A DNA stretch of 31,088 bases from Verrucomicrobiales bacterium (lineage in GTDB: Bacteria > Verrucomicrobiota > Verrucomicrobiia > Verrucomicrobiales > DEV007): positions 1 to 31,088 of the forward strand of contig JACETS010000004.1 in NCBI GenBank assembly GCA_013911195.1, read 5' to 3'. How positions within the stretch are numbered: position 1 is the first letter of the stretch; every line of letters begins with the position of its first letter. The notes below the pieces were generated by a model, which saw only the letters and a program-made list of their open reading frames with translations, searched no databases and was not told the origin of the DNA. Below, piece after piece: positions 6,742 through 14,454 of this stretch. A program made the translations under genes and the position numbers.

Positions 6742-8061
6742 ATGTTTCATAAAGACCGGCTGATAAAGAATTATACCCAACGTTTATATTTTTCTATATT
6801 CGCATTGGCGGTCTTTACTTTAACCCTCATATCAATTTTTAAATTTGGGGGTTTTGAACAAGATGAAATAGCAGAGTACCAGCTAAGAGTTCGTCCTAAA
6901 CTCAGCACATTGGCAATAAATCCTAATTGGAATGAACTAAAATATTATCAAAAAACAATCACCAAAAAAAAATTTCTTCAAGATATTCAATCAGTTTATT
7001 CAGAAGGAGAATCTTGGAAATTAGCCGCTAAGATCACTAGTAATTATGTTGACTTAAAAACTAAAGGTAACAATTCTACTCGAATTTTTTTTTCTGAAAA
7101 AAACTCGAATTTAAAAACTCCAAGGTTTTGGAGAAAAGCAAACGAACTTCCAAAGTTAATCCGTTCCACAAGCAAACCACTAAAAGATATTTCGATCGCA
7201 ATTGACCCTGGCCATATCGGAGGAGAATGGGCAAAAATGGAGGGAAGATGGTATCAAATAAACAATTCTGGTATAGAAATTAAGGAAGGCGAACTTACTT
7301 TGGAAGTTGCAAAAAGGTTAAAACAAAAATTAGGAAATTTAGGAGCTAGGGTTGAATTAGTTAGATCTGAAAATAAACCAGTCAATCAATTGAGCCCTGA
7401 AGATTTCATTGATTTAGCGAAAGAAATCCTGAAATCCAAAGGCATGGATTTTAATAAAAAAAATATTAAAAAAGAGTCTGAAATTTTATTCTACAGAGGT
7501 CACGAAATTCGTAGAAGGGCTTTTATAATTAATAAAAAAATTAAACCTGATATAGTTATATGTGTACACTTTAATGCCGAATCTTGGGGGAATCCTTACA
7601 AACCGGCATTAACACAAAAAAATCATCTACATCTTCTCGTTAACGGTAATTACAGTCGATCCGAATTTAGGCTAGAAGATAATCGTTATCACCTTTTCGT
7701 TCGTCTTTTCCAAGGCATTCACTCCGAAGAGTTTAAACTTAGCAAAGCAGTTGCTCAATCAATGGCTAAGGAAACTCGTTTACCCCCATACAAATATAAG
7801 ACATCAAATGCTAAACTTATCGATATAAATGAACCATACATTTATGCCAGAAATCTTTTAGCTAATCGAATCTATCATTGCCCAGTTATATTCCTGGAGC
7901 CCTACGTAATGAACAATAAGGAATTTTACGATAGAGTTAAATTAGGATCCTACAGAGGTTTAAAAACTATCAACGGTGAAAAACGCAAAAGTCTTACAGA
8001 TGAGTATACAGACGGTTTGGTCAATGGACTGAAAAAATACTATATTGAAAGTCGGAATTGA
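6742..8061 (+). CDS. Membrane-anchored N-acetylmuramoyl-L-alanine amidase (Amidase_3)
   Basis: Zinc amidases of this family cut the bond between N-acetylmuramic acid and the peptide stem of peptidoglycan, for example during cell separation. The 439-residue protein has one N-terminal membrane helix (about residues 15-34), an unassigned region (about 40-145), and a catalytic domain from about 150. Expected zinc/catalytic residues are present: H158 in IAIDPGHIGG, E182/E184 in IKEGELTLEVA, H276 in VICVHFNAE and E386 in VIFLEPYVMNN. The catalytic domain carries extra sequence between these motifs (about 210-265 and 285-375) compared with compact AmiC-like domains. No LysM or SPOR repeat is seen. 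It is followed after 15 bases by the PrsW-like gene, so the two are probably co-transcribed. Confidence 0.88.
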   Translation: MFHKDRLIKNYTQRLYFSIFALAVFTLTLISIFKFGGFEQDEIAEYQLRVRPKLSTLAINPNWNELKYYQKTITKKKFLQDIQSVYSEGESWKLAAKITSNYVDLKTKGNNSTRIFFSEKNSNLKTPRFWRKANELPKLIRSTSKPLKDISIAIDPGHIGGEWAKMEGRWYQINNSGIEIKEGELTLEVAKRLKQKLGNLGARVELVRSENKPVNQLSPEDFIDLAKEILKSKGMDFNKKNIKKESEILFYRGHEIRRRAFIINKKIKPDIVICVHFNAESWGNPYKPALTQKNHLHLLVNGNYSRSEFRLEDNRYHLFVRLFQGIHSEEFKLSKAVAQSMAKETRLPPYKYKTSNAKLIDINEPYIYARNLLANRIYHCPVIFLEPYVMNNKEFYDRVKLGSYRGLKTINGEKRKSLTDEYTDGLVNGLKKYYIESRN

Positions 8062-8076
8062 ATTTTTTGTATCAAA

Positions 8077-9672
8077 ATGAATTATAAAAAAGTTCTTCAC
8101 TTTTCACGAAACAGAAATTTTTTAATTTATTCTGCTCTTTCTGTAGGAATTATTGCTGTTCTGTTAGGTTTTATTATTCAATACAGTAAAGCACCAGAAT
8201 CGGTTAAAATAAAAAAAATACTTAAGGGTTCTTGCCCCTGGCTTACTCACTCAGAACTGGATGAATTATTTGAAACCAATAATTACCCATCGTTAAAAAA
8301 CTTATTAATATTCAAACAGGACCAATCTTTTTCTAAAGTTGAAATTGCTAACATTATTCGTAATGGATATTATCAAACCGCTCTACTTTTAAAACTTCCT
8401 CAAAACATCCTTTCGGAAAAAGAACGAAAACTCTTTGAAACTTTTGCGTTAGTGAGATTTGACAAAAAGAATGAAATTCATTTGTCACAATTAAAAGCTT
8501 TCGCTCTGGATAAGGAACCCATTCGTTTTGCATCTGAATTTTATGCAGATGCTTTAAATTCCAATGGTGAACAAGAAAGAGCCGAGGAATTTTACAAGCT
8601 AGAGTTCAATAAGTATCCCAGATCATTATACTCAAAATCAAAAGTAATTATCTCTTTAATTGAAAAGGGCAAAAAAAAGGAAGCCAAAGCATTATTTAAC
8701 GATCAAAAATTGAAAGAAAACATCGACTTCAAAACATTTAAGTTTATCGCATCTGAACTTGAACTATGGATGTCTCTAACTTTGAAAAGTTACCATTTAG
8801 CATTTGGAAAATTGTCTTTATCATGGATCATTGTAACTTTATTTGCTGCTTTAATTTGGTTCGCGATTATTGCCAACTTAGGACAACTAATTGAGGATTT
8901 CCTTACCAGACTAACTCTTTACAGTTCAGCCTTTATATCAGGATTTATCTCCACTTTTTTAGTTCTAGGTTTAGTATACTGGCAGGAAAATAAATTAGGC
9001 CTCAAAATCAATGGTGAAACTGTCAATGATATTATTTACTGTATATGTGGAATAGGTCTTCGAGAAGAATTAATAAAGATAATCTTTTTCGCACCTTTTT
9101 TGATCATTCTAAAAAAAAGGCAATCAGCAATGGAAGCTCTAGCATGTGCTGCATGCGTCGGTCTTGGATTTGCGTGCTCAGAAAATATTCTCTACTTTGG
9201 TTCAGGATTTGAAAGTGCCGTCTTTCCCAGATTTCTTACTGCTAATTTTCTACACACTTCGCTAACTGCAATTGTCGGACTAAGTATGTACTACTTGATA
9301 CTTAATCCAGTTAAGAATTGGGAAAACTTTTTCAAAAATTTTATTATTGTTGTTGTAGCACATGGTGCCTACGACGCGTTGGTAGGAATTGTTCCTAATC
9401 TAGCAAATAGTATGGGGCTTGTATCGATTATCATTTTTGCAATCATCTCAAACTCATACCTAAATCTCGCAAAACAAATGCGAACAGGAAAACCATCAGC
9501 ATTATCTCCACTAGGAATATTTATTATTGGTTCATGTCTACTGATTGGTATATCATGGAATTTAGCATGCTATTTATATCCTTTGAAAACGGTAGTTTCA
9601 TCCATAGGGGAAAGTACCCTTTCTATGGGTGCTTTAACTTTCATTTTCATTAATCAATTTAGAGATGAATGA
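8077..9672 (+). CDS. PrsW-family intramembrane metalloprotease with long N-terminal region
   Basis: PrsW proteases are multi-span membrane enzymes; the B. subtilis member makes the first cut in the anti-sigma factor RsiW. The 531-residue protein has a membrane helix at about 17-36, then about 200 hydrophilic residues with helical-repeat (TPR-like) character, e.g. QERAEEFYKLEFNKYPRSLYS. A multi-span domain follows from about 248. All PrsW motifs are intact: EExxK at E330/E331/K334 (REELIK), ACSEN with E369-N370, H393 in FLHTSL, and HxxxD at H429/D433 (AHGAYD). It lies just behind the amidase gene. The substrate is unknown; neither an anti-sigma factor nor a sigma gene is adjacent. The N-terminal part is longer than in compact PrsW proteins. 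Confidence 0.87.
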   Translation: MNYKKVLHFSRNRNFLIYSALSVGIIAVLLGFIIQYSKAPESVKIKKILKGSCPWLTHSELDELFETNNYPSLKNLLIFKQDQSFSKVEIANIIRNGYYQTALLLKLPQNILSEKERKLFETFALVRFDKKNEIHLSQLKAFALDKEPIRFASEFYADALNSNGEQERAEEFYKLEFNKYPRSLYSKSKVIISLIEKGKKKEAKALFNDQKLKENIDFKTFKFIASELELWMSLTLKSYHLAFGKLSLSWIIVTLFAALIWFAIIANLGQLIEDFLTRLTLYSSAFISGFISTFLVLGLVYWQENKLGLKINGETVNDIIYCICGIGLREELIKIIFFAPFLIILKKRQSAMEALACAACVGLGFACSENILYFGSGFESAVFPRFLTANFLHTSLTAIVGLSMYYLILNPVKNWENFFKNFIIVVVAHGAYDALVGIVPNLANSMGLVSIIIFAIISNSYLNLAKQMRTGKPSALSPLGIFIIGSCLLIGISWNLACYLYPLKTVVSSIGESTLSMGALTFIFINQFRDE

Positions 9673-9781
9673 CCTGATCGCCCTAGAAATAATTTTAAAA
9701 TGCTCGAATATCAGATTGCATTATATTTATTATTTTGCGATATCTAGTTTATCTCTTTAATGAAAATTAGGGTCAACAATA

Positions 9782-10177
9782 ATGAAAATTTTAAAGATTT
9801 GCACAATCCTTCTCACTATTAGCTTATGCTCCTGTACGGGCATTAGATCGTTAAGCGTTCCTATTTTTAACCAATCTAAACCTATTCAATCTACTAATGA
9901 GGAACAACAAATTGTTAAACCTCAACCAGAGATTTCTAAACCCTCTAAACCAGCAGCAAAACAAAATAAAATTAATAAAGACGAGCAGAATCAAGCTGAA
10001 GAGCCAAAATCTGATAAAGCTATTGAAGAAAATCCTAAGAATCTCAACGTTGAGGAAAGCTCAAACAATCCGAAGCCAAAAGAAAATCGTCCAGAAGTTA
10101 TTGAATTAGATCCAGTAAATAAACCAACTTTAAAACCTAAGCTTCCTGAAAGAGAAGGAGTACTTCCGCCGAAATAA
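9782..10177 (+). CDS. Small Lys/Pro/Glu-rich lipoprotein, unknown function
   Basis: I do not recognise a family. The 131-residue product begins with a lipoprotein signal (MKILKICTILLTISLCSC) whose lipobox L15-C16-S17-C18 gives a lipidated Cys18. The rest is low-complexity and hydrophilic, rich in Lys, Pro, Glu and Asn (KPQPEISKPSKPAAKQNK and similar), ends in REGVLPPK, and is probably unstructured. Such a chain could extend from a membrane into the periplasm, but no binding motif is visible. It follows the PrsW gene by 109 bases on the same strand and faces the parvulin gene 32 bases away. An AGGG lies about ten bases before the ATG. The gene is likely real because of the clean signal peptide. 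Confidence 0.72.
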   Translation: MKILKICTILLTISLCSCTGIRSLSVPIFNQSKPIQSTNEEQQIVKPQPEISKPSKPAAKQNKINKDEQNQAEEPKSDKAIEENPKNLNVEESSNNPKPKENRPEVIELDPVNKPTLKPKLPEREGVLPPK

Positions 10178-10209
10178 GTTTTATTAAGATCAAAAATTTA
10201 TAAATTTGC

Positions 10210-11283
10210 CTATATCAAATTAACCATATACCGAATTTTAGCTTTCCTTTTCATGTAATGAATTAGGGCTTTTATAGCGGCCTGCCTTTTTTCGGCTTCA
10301 ATAACCGCGGCTAACTCGTTCTTAATAGTCTTAATAGGTAATTGATTTTGGCTTTTCCTATCTACTAAGCGGACAATATGCCAACCAATTTTTGTTTGAA
10401 AAGGAGGACTTGTTTCACCAATTTTTAATTGATTAATTTGATCATAAAAAGTTTTAGTAACCCTTTCTTTAGTTAACCAATCTAGATGCCCTTGGTTTGT
10501 TTTGGAACTAGGATCCTCAGAATAAGTTTCAACTAAAGATTCAAAATTTGATCCCTGTTGAGACTTGAGATAGACGTCATAAACATTCTTCTTCAAATCA
10601 TCAGGATCCTTATCTAGGCTAGCAAAGAAAATTTGCTGGACCTTCAGTCTCTCTGGATTTTTTCGGGTATCATTTTCGATTTTATACCTTTCCAATATTT
10701 CATCATCAGTAACTTGAATGTATTTGCTAATTACTCTTTCAATCCATAGCCTCTGCATGAATTGATTTTCAGTAAATGAATCTATCCGTTTTACAGAAAA
10801 CCCCTGAGATTGTGAGGCTCGATTAAATTCTTCAGAACTTTCAAAACCTTTTCTAAAATCTATTAATGAGTCATTTAGTTGTTCAATGTTCATCTCTACC
10901 GGGGTATGATAAGAATGAAACCAAACTAGTTTATCGACTATTAAGTTGTTGAGACATAAGGATTTTATAGAATCAATTCTATTATTTGATATGCTATTTA
11001 AGTTGATTCCATTTTTAAGGCAGTATTGATTGAAGCGCCTCTCTAGTTCCAGTTTATATATTGGATATGCGTTTACAGTCGCCACAACTCCTTCCCTTTT
11101 GGCAATTTCAGCTAAACTTTCTTGATCGTTGTTCGCTATCTTTTTTATTGCTAATCTAAAAGGCCCATCGAAAAGATAAAAATCCGAAAAGAGGTAGAAA
11201 ATGGCAATTGAATAACATAAATATTTTTTACGAAAAAATCTTATTTGCTTTTTTAATCGCACTTTTTCTTGATCAACCCTCAC
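10210..11283 (-). CDS. Membrane-anchored parvulin-type peptidyl-prolyl isomerase (SurA/PrsA-like)
   Basis: Parvulin-type proteins isomerise Xaa-Pro bonds and act as chaperones for exported proteins. The 357-residue protein has a basic N-terminus, one hydrophobic helix (about residues 20-38) serving as anchor or uncleaved signal, a helical SurA_N-like region (about 55-205), and one parvulin domain (about 211-310). The domain carries LKVQQIFFAS, FESLVETYSEDPSS, QGHLDWL, LKIGETSPPFQTKIGWHIVRL, the typical parvulin pattern. A short Lys/Arg-rich tail follows. The start is uncertain: GTG at 11281-11283 follows AGAGG directly, and a second in-frame GTG lies seven codons later. It is the last gene of a three-gene minus-strand operon, 25 bases after the methyltransferase. 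Confidence 0.85.
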   Translation of the reverse strand: MRVDQEKVRLKKQIRFFRKKYLCYSIAIFYLFSDFYLFDGPFRLAIKKIANNDQESLAEIAKREGVVATVNAYPIYKLELERRFNQYCLKNGINLNSISNNRIDSIKSLCLNNLIVDKLVWFHSYHTPVEMNIEQLNDSLIDFRKGFESSEEFNRASQSQGFSVKRIDSFTENQFMQRLWIERVISKYIQVTDDEILERYKIENDTRKNPERLKVQQIFFASLDKDPDDLKKNVYDVYLKSQQGSNFESLVETYSEDPSSKTNQGHLDWLTKERVTKTFYDQINQLKIGETSPPFQTKIGWHIVRLVDRKSQNQLPIKTIKNELAAVIEAEKRQAAIKALIHYMKRKAKIRYMVNLI

Positions 11284-11308
11284 CCTCTAATAATGAATAA
11301 TATAATTT

Positions 11309-12034
11309 CTATTCCTTGGACCAGATAGTTGCTTGAGCAAGGCTATATTGATATTTTCGATGGTGTTCCAATATAACAAAAGGCATGTCCTTGACTTCCT
11401 TGAGTAAAAGTTGTGGAGAAAGACTATCTTTTAACCAATCTAAGGTAGAACCTTCGGGCCAATAATCAGGTTTTGTAAATTCCCCCAACCAAGTACATGG
11501 AGTTGTAATGATGAGTACTCCACCCGTATTTAAGAGATTAGGAAACCGATTTAATAATTTTTTAGGTTCAGGTAATCGACAAATGAGATTAGCTGCATGA
11601 ATCACATCAAATTGACCAATGTCATCAGATAAATTCATAGCATCACCCACTTGAAAGCGAATTTTTGTTGGCTCGGACGCTTTTGGAACTTTAGCAAAAG
11701 TTTCAATCAACTCATTTCCTTCTGTATGGATATGATATTTTAAACTCGCATTACGTCTAAGATTTTCTGCATTTTCAATAAACACTCTTGAATTATCTAT
11801 TGCTAGGACATCTTCACAAAAACTAGACAATTCAAAAGCAGATCTTCCAACAGAACATCCAAGATCCAGAGCTCTCTTGAAACTTTTAGAACTGTCAAGA
11901 TTCTCGCAAACTGTTCTTTCTGGAAAATGAAGATGCGATTCTTTAATAAAACCGAATGGATTTAATTCTGAAGAAGTACCGTAATGAAAAAGGAGGTACT
12001 CGTTCAGGAGTTTTTGTGTTTCATATAAACTCAA
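11309..12034 (-). CDS. Putative 4-mercaptohistidine N1-methyltransferase (stand-alone OvoA C-terminal-type, TIGR04345-like)
   Basis: The family corresponds to the C-terminal domain of OvoA, which methylates the imidazole of 4-mercaptohistidine with S-adenosylmethionine, the last step of ovothiol A synthesis. The 241-residue protein opens with SLYETQKLLNEYLLFHYG and ends with HRKYQYSLAQATIW, both characteristic of that family. The SAM-binding fold shows motif I ALDLGCSVGR (55-64), acidic D80 in VLAID, GDAMNL (130-135) and DVIHAANLICRLPEP. The start is TTG at 12032-12034; homologues begin at the same residue and no ATG fits. It lies 23 bases after the M29-like gene. The sulfoxide synthase half of OvoA and an OvoB lyase are not in this window, so the pathway assignment rests on similarity only. 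Confidence 0.8.
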   Translation of the reverse strand: MSLYETQKLLNEYLLFHYGTSSELNPFGFIKESHLHFPERTVCENLDSSKSFKRALDLGCSVGRSAFELSSFCEDVLAIDNSRVFIENAENLRRNASLKYHIHTEGNELIETFAKVPKASEPTKIRFQVGDAMNLSDDIGQFDVIHAANLICRLPEPKKLLNRFPNLLNTGGVLIITTPCTWLGEFTKPDYWPEGSTLDWLKDSLSPQLLLKEVKDMPFVILEHHRKYQYSLAQATIWSKE

Positions 12035-12057
12035 AATAAAATATTGGGTTTAACTTA

Positions 12058-13254
12058 TTATTGTTTCTGAAGTGCATCAACAAGATATTGACTAGGTTTA
12101 AAGTGCTCAATTAATATTTCATGTTGCTCACCTCTCTTCATGCGAACTTGGCTTATATCAAAGTTAGGGGTTTTATGAGGAGCAAACAAAATATCATCAT
12201 GCGTGGAGTTACGATGTGTTTTGAACATGTCTGGTGTTATATCTCCTCCAAGATGATCATCCCTTCCAGTAGCAAGATGACAAGTTCCTAAAACTTTTTC
12301 ATCTTGAATATCTGCACCGGAAACCGGAAGAACCTGAGTTCCAAATCCAAGTTCACCCAATGTACCGGTTACAGGATCATCAAGAAGTTTTTTATTGTGT
12401 TCATCGATCGTTGATTGGTTTCCCTCGATTAATGATGTCTGGTAAATGTTACGATCTTTTACATCTAGAAGACCTAGAGTTCCGTCATGATATTTCATTG
12501 GAAATTGACCCTCAGCATCAACTGGAACGAAATAAACCTCGCCTGCGGGCAAATTAGCTATATCGGGATTATTTCCTTTGCACAAACCATGAGATTTTTG
12601 AGCTTCTTGCCCATCAAGCATTAACTTAGCGGTCAAAACACGCCCGTCATCAATAGTGAAATCAATTTCAATTTCATCTGCACGCGTCATGGCGATTCTA
12701 AGCTTCTCAGCGTCAGCAGAAACCTGTTCATAGTCGACAGCTAATCCAGTGCTCAAAATGATATCATTCACACCATGCATCGTGGCACCTCTAAAATTAA
12801 ATTCCTTGCATTTTGCGGTCAGAGGAGCTGTAGCGCTCCAATCAGAAATACATAGAATGATATCATACTGAGAATAAATGTCTCGATCCAGAGACAACTG
12901 ATTTCCTTTAACATCAAAACACTCATCTTGCATGTCCAGATTGGATCCACCAGTAGAATGATAGGCAAACATTTCTCCACCCTTCATTCCGAGCTCATTA
13001 ATCACCGAATCTTTCAAAGCGCGAAAAAATTCATGATAGGCTTTGTACTGGACTGGATATTTTTTTTCATTTTTCAAAAACTGAAAATTTAACATTTCGG
13101 TTTTGGGGTCCTCAAAATCTGTAAGAATACAAATATTGGATCCAGAGATAGGATCAAAAACAGTAGTTAGTAAATTACTCAAACTAAAGCTAGGAAAGAC
13201 TCGATCCTCTGGTGAAAGAATAATATTGGATGATAATGTTTCTAGAGTGCTCAT
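12058..13254 (-). CDS. M29 aminopeptidase/NicX-like metal-dependent enzyme
   Basis: The C-terminal half resembles the fold shared by M29 aminopeptidases (AmpS, aminopeptidase T) and the non-haem iron dioxygenase NicX. The 398-residue protein has an AGEVYFVPVDAEG block (E239), GTLGELGFGTQ (E301), DEKVLGTCHLATGRDDHLGGD (E319, H326) and HDDILFAP (H352, D354), the spaced Glu/His/Asp set that binds metal in this group. No signal peptide or membrane helix is seen, so it is cytoplasmic. Whether it is a peptidase or an oxygenase cannot be told from sequence. It is the first gene of an operon with the ovothiol-type methyltransferase and a parvulin, and diverges from an SDR gene 78 bases away. The ATG lies at 13252-13254 without Shine-Dalgarno. 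Confidence 0.7.
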   Translation of the reverse strand: MSTLETLSSNIILSPEDRVFPSFSLSNLLTTVFDPISGSNICILTDFEDPKTEMLNFQFLKNEKKYPVQYKAYHEFFRALKDSVINELGMKGGEMFAYHSTGGSNLDMQDECFDVKGNQLSLDRDIYSQYDIILCISDWSATAPLTAKCKEFNFRGATMHGVNDIILSTGLAVDYEQVSADAEKLRIAMTRADEIEIDFTIDDGRVLTAKLMLDGQEAQKSHGLCKGNNPDIANLPAGEVYFVPVDAEGQFPMKYHDGTLGLLDVKDRNIYQTSLIEGNQSTIDEHNKKLLDDPVTGTLGELGFGTQVLPVSGADIQDEKVLGTCHLATGRDDHLGGDITPDMFKTHRNSTHDDILFAPHKTPNFDISQVRMKRGEQHEILIEHFKPSQYLVDALQKQ

Positions 13255-13332
13255 GGTGATAAAGAACTTGCCGAGAGATACGTCCTATATTGAATTGATG
13301 CAACTTTTCGGAAATGAAACAATTAAACTGAA

Positions 13333-14040
13333 ATGAGTAAAACGGACATTCAAAAAAATAAAAACAAAACAGTGGTGATTTCAGGCTCAACAAGCGGACT
13401 CGGAAAAGAAATGTCTATCGAATTCGCAAAACGTGGATGGTTAGTGGCCGGATTGGGAAAAACAAAGGCTAAAGTTGATGAAATGACAAGAATTATGGGT
13501 GAAAAACACCAAATAAGAGAATGTGACGTTACATGCAATGAATCCGTAAAATCATTTTCTGAAAAAATTATAAAAAAGTTAGGAGTTCCCGAGCTTCTAA
13601 TAAACAACGCTGCGGTGATGAATGCACCAAAACCACTTTGGGAAGTACCAAGAGAGGAATTTGATTACCTAACTCATGTGAATATTAACGGCGTTGCAAA
13701 TATGATACGTCATTTCTTACCCTCAATGCTAGAAAAACGACAAGGGATGATAATCAATGTAAGCTCAGGATGGGGCCGCTCAACCTCACCAGATGTTGCT
13801 CCATACTGTGCGACAAAATGGGCGATAGAAGGGCTCACCGGAGCTTTGGCTCAAGAACTTCCTCAAAGAATGGGATGTATTGCTTTAAATCCTGGAGTGA
13901 TAGATACTGATATGTTACGTAAATGTTGGGGTAATGGAGCAGAATTATATCAAAAACCAAGGGATTGGGCCAAATTAGCAGTGCCTTTCATTGAAAATTT
14001 AACTTATCAAGACAATGGCAAACAAATGAGTGCGCCTTAG
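13333..14040 (+). CDS. Short-chain dehydrogenase/reductase (SDR)
   Basis: This is an NAD(P)-dependent oxidoreductase of the classical SDR family; the substrate is unknown. The 235-residue protein has the Rossmann glycine motif SGSTSGLG (about residues 17-24), the NNA motif at 91-93 (LLINNAAVM), a catalytic serine at 144/145 (INVSSGWG), and the YxxxK pair Y158/K162 (PYCATKWAIEGL). It ends with a typical PGVIDTDM segment. The length is on the short side for the family but nothing essential is missing. It diverges from the M29-like gene and converges with a small minus-strand ORF 18 bases beyond its stop. The start is taken at ATG 13333; no Shine-Dalgarno is visible. Confidence 0.9.
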   Translation: MSKTDIQKNKNKTVVISGSTSGLGKEMSIEFAKRGWLVAGLGKTKAKVDEMTRIMGEKHQIRECDVTCNESVKSFSEKIIKKLGVPELLINNAAVMNAPKPLWEVPREEFDYLTHVNINGVANMIRHFLPSMLEKRQGMIINVSSGWGRSTSPDVAPYCATKWAIEGLTGALAQELPQRMGCIALNPGVIDTDMLRKCWGNGAELYQKPRDWAKLAVPFIENLTYQDNGKQMSAP

Positions 14041-14058
14041 ACCCTATCTTGTATCGTA

Positions 14059-14286
14059 TTACCTCTCCTCCTCGTTGACCACACAATGCAGAATAGCTTC
14101 TCTAAGTTGTTTTCTACCAAACATTGAAGCGGCAGATTTCCCTCTAGTTCTTTCGGTGAACTTTAAATTTTTTAGTCTTCTCGATGACCTTCCTTCTCTC
14201 AGAATCTCTGAGATATCCCTAAGTTCATGATTTGCGATATTTTTCTTTTTTGAAACAGGCCAAGGAATTCGACTTAAAAATGACAT
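14059..14286 (-). CDS. Small basic hypothetical protein
   Basis: This is a 75-codon frame on the minus strand, with no recognised domain. The product is strongly basic, begins MSFLSRIPWPVSKKKN and has a helical, charged middle (HELRDISEILREGRSSRRLK) followed by FTERTRGKSAASMFGRKQLR. It has no membrane helix and no signal peptide. It converges on the SDR gene with an 18-base gap and shares its upstream region with the divergent protease gene. A plus-strand frame (14030-14230) covers most of the same bases but starts inside the SDR gene and reads as random sequence. The coding-like composition and placement favour a real gene, but the case is modest. Confidence 0.45.
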   Translation of the reverse strand: MSFLSRIPWPVSKKKNIANHELRDISEILREGRSSRRLKNLKFTERTRGKSAASMFGRKQLREAILHCVVNEEER

Positions 14287-14454
14287 ATAATAAATAAACT
14301 TAAAAATTATTTATAATTGATTATCAATATATCTTAAATAAAAGCAAGATTAATATCGATTAATTTAAGTTAAAGAGTTTGAGTGATTGCTTTTAGTGAT
14401 CCGAAAACGAATGTATGAATATCGTCTCTAAAATCAGACCTTATTAATTACGAT

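Noticed and set aside
10186..10205. Possible terminator between the lipoprotein and parvulin genes
   Set aside because: There is only an AT palindrome (aaatttataaattt), with no GC stem or clear U-tract.
14030..14230. 66-codon plus-strand frame after the SDR gene
   Set aside because: It begins inside the SDR coding region and reads as random hydrophobic/serine sequence; the opposite strand frame is more protein-like.
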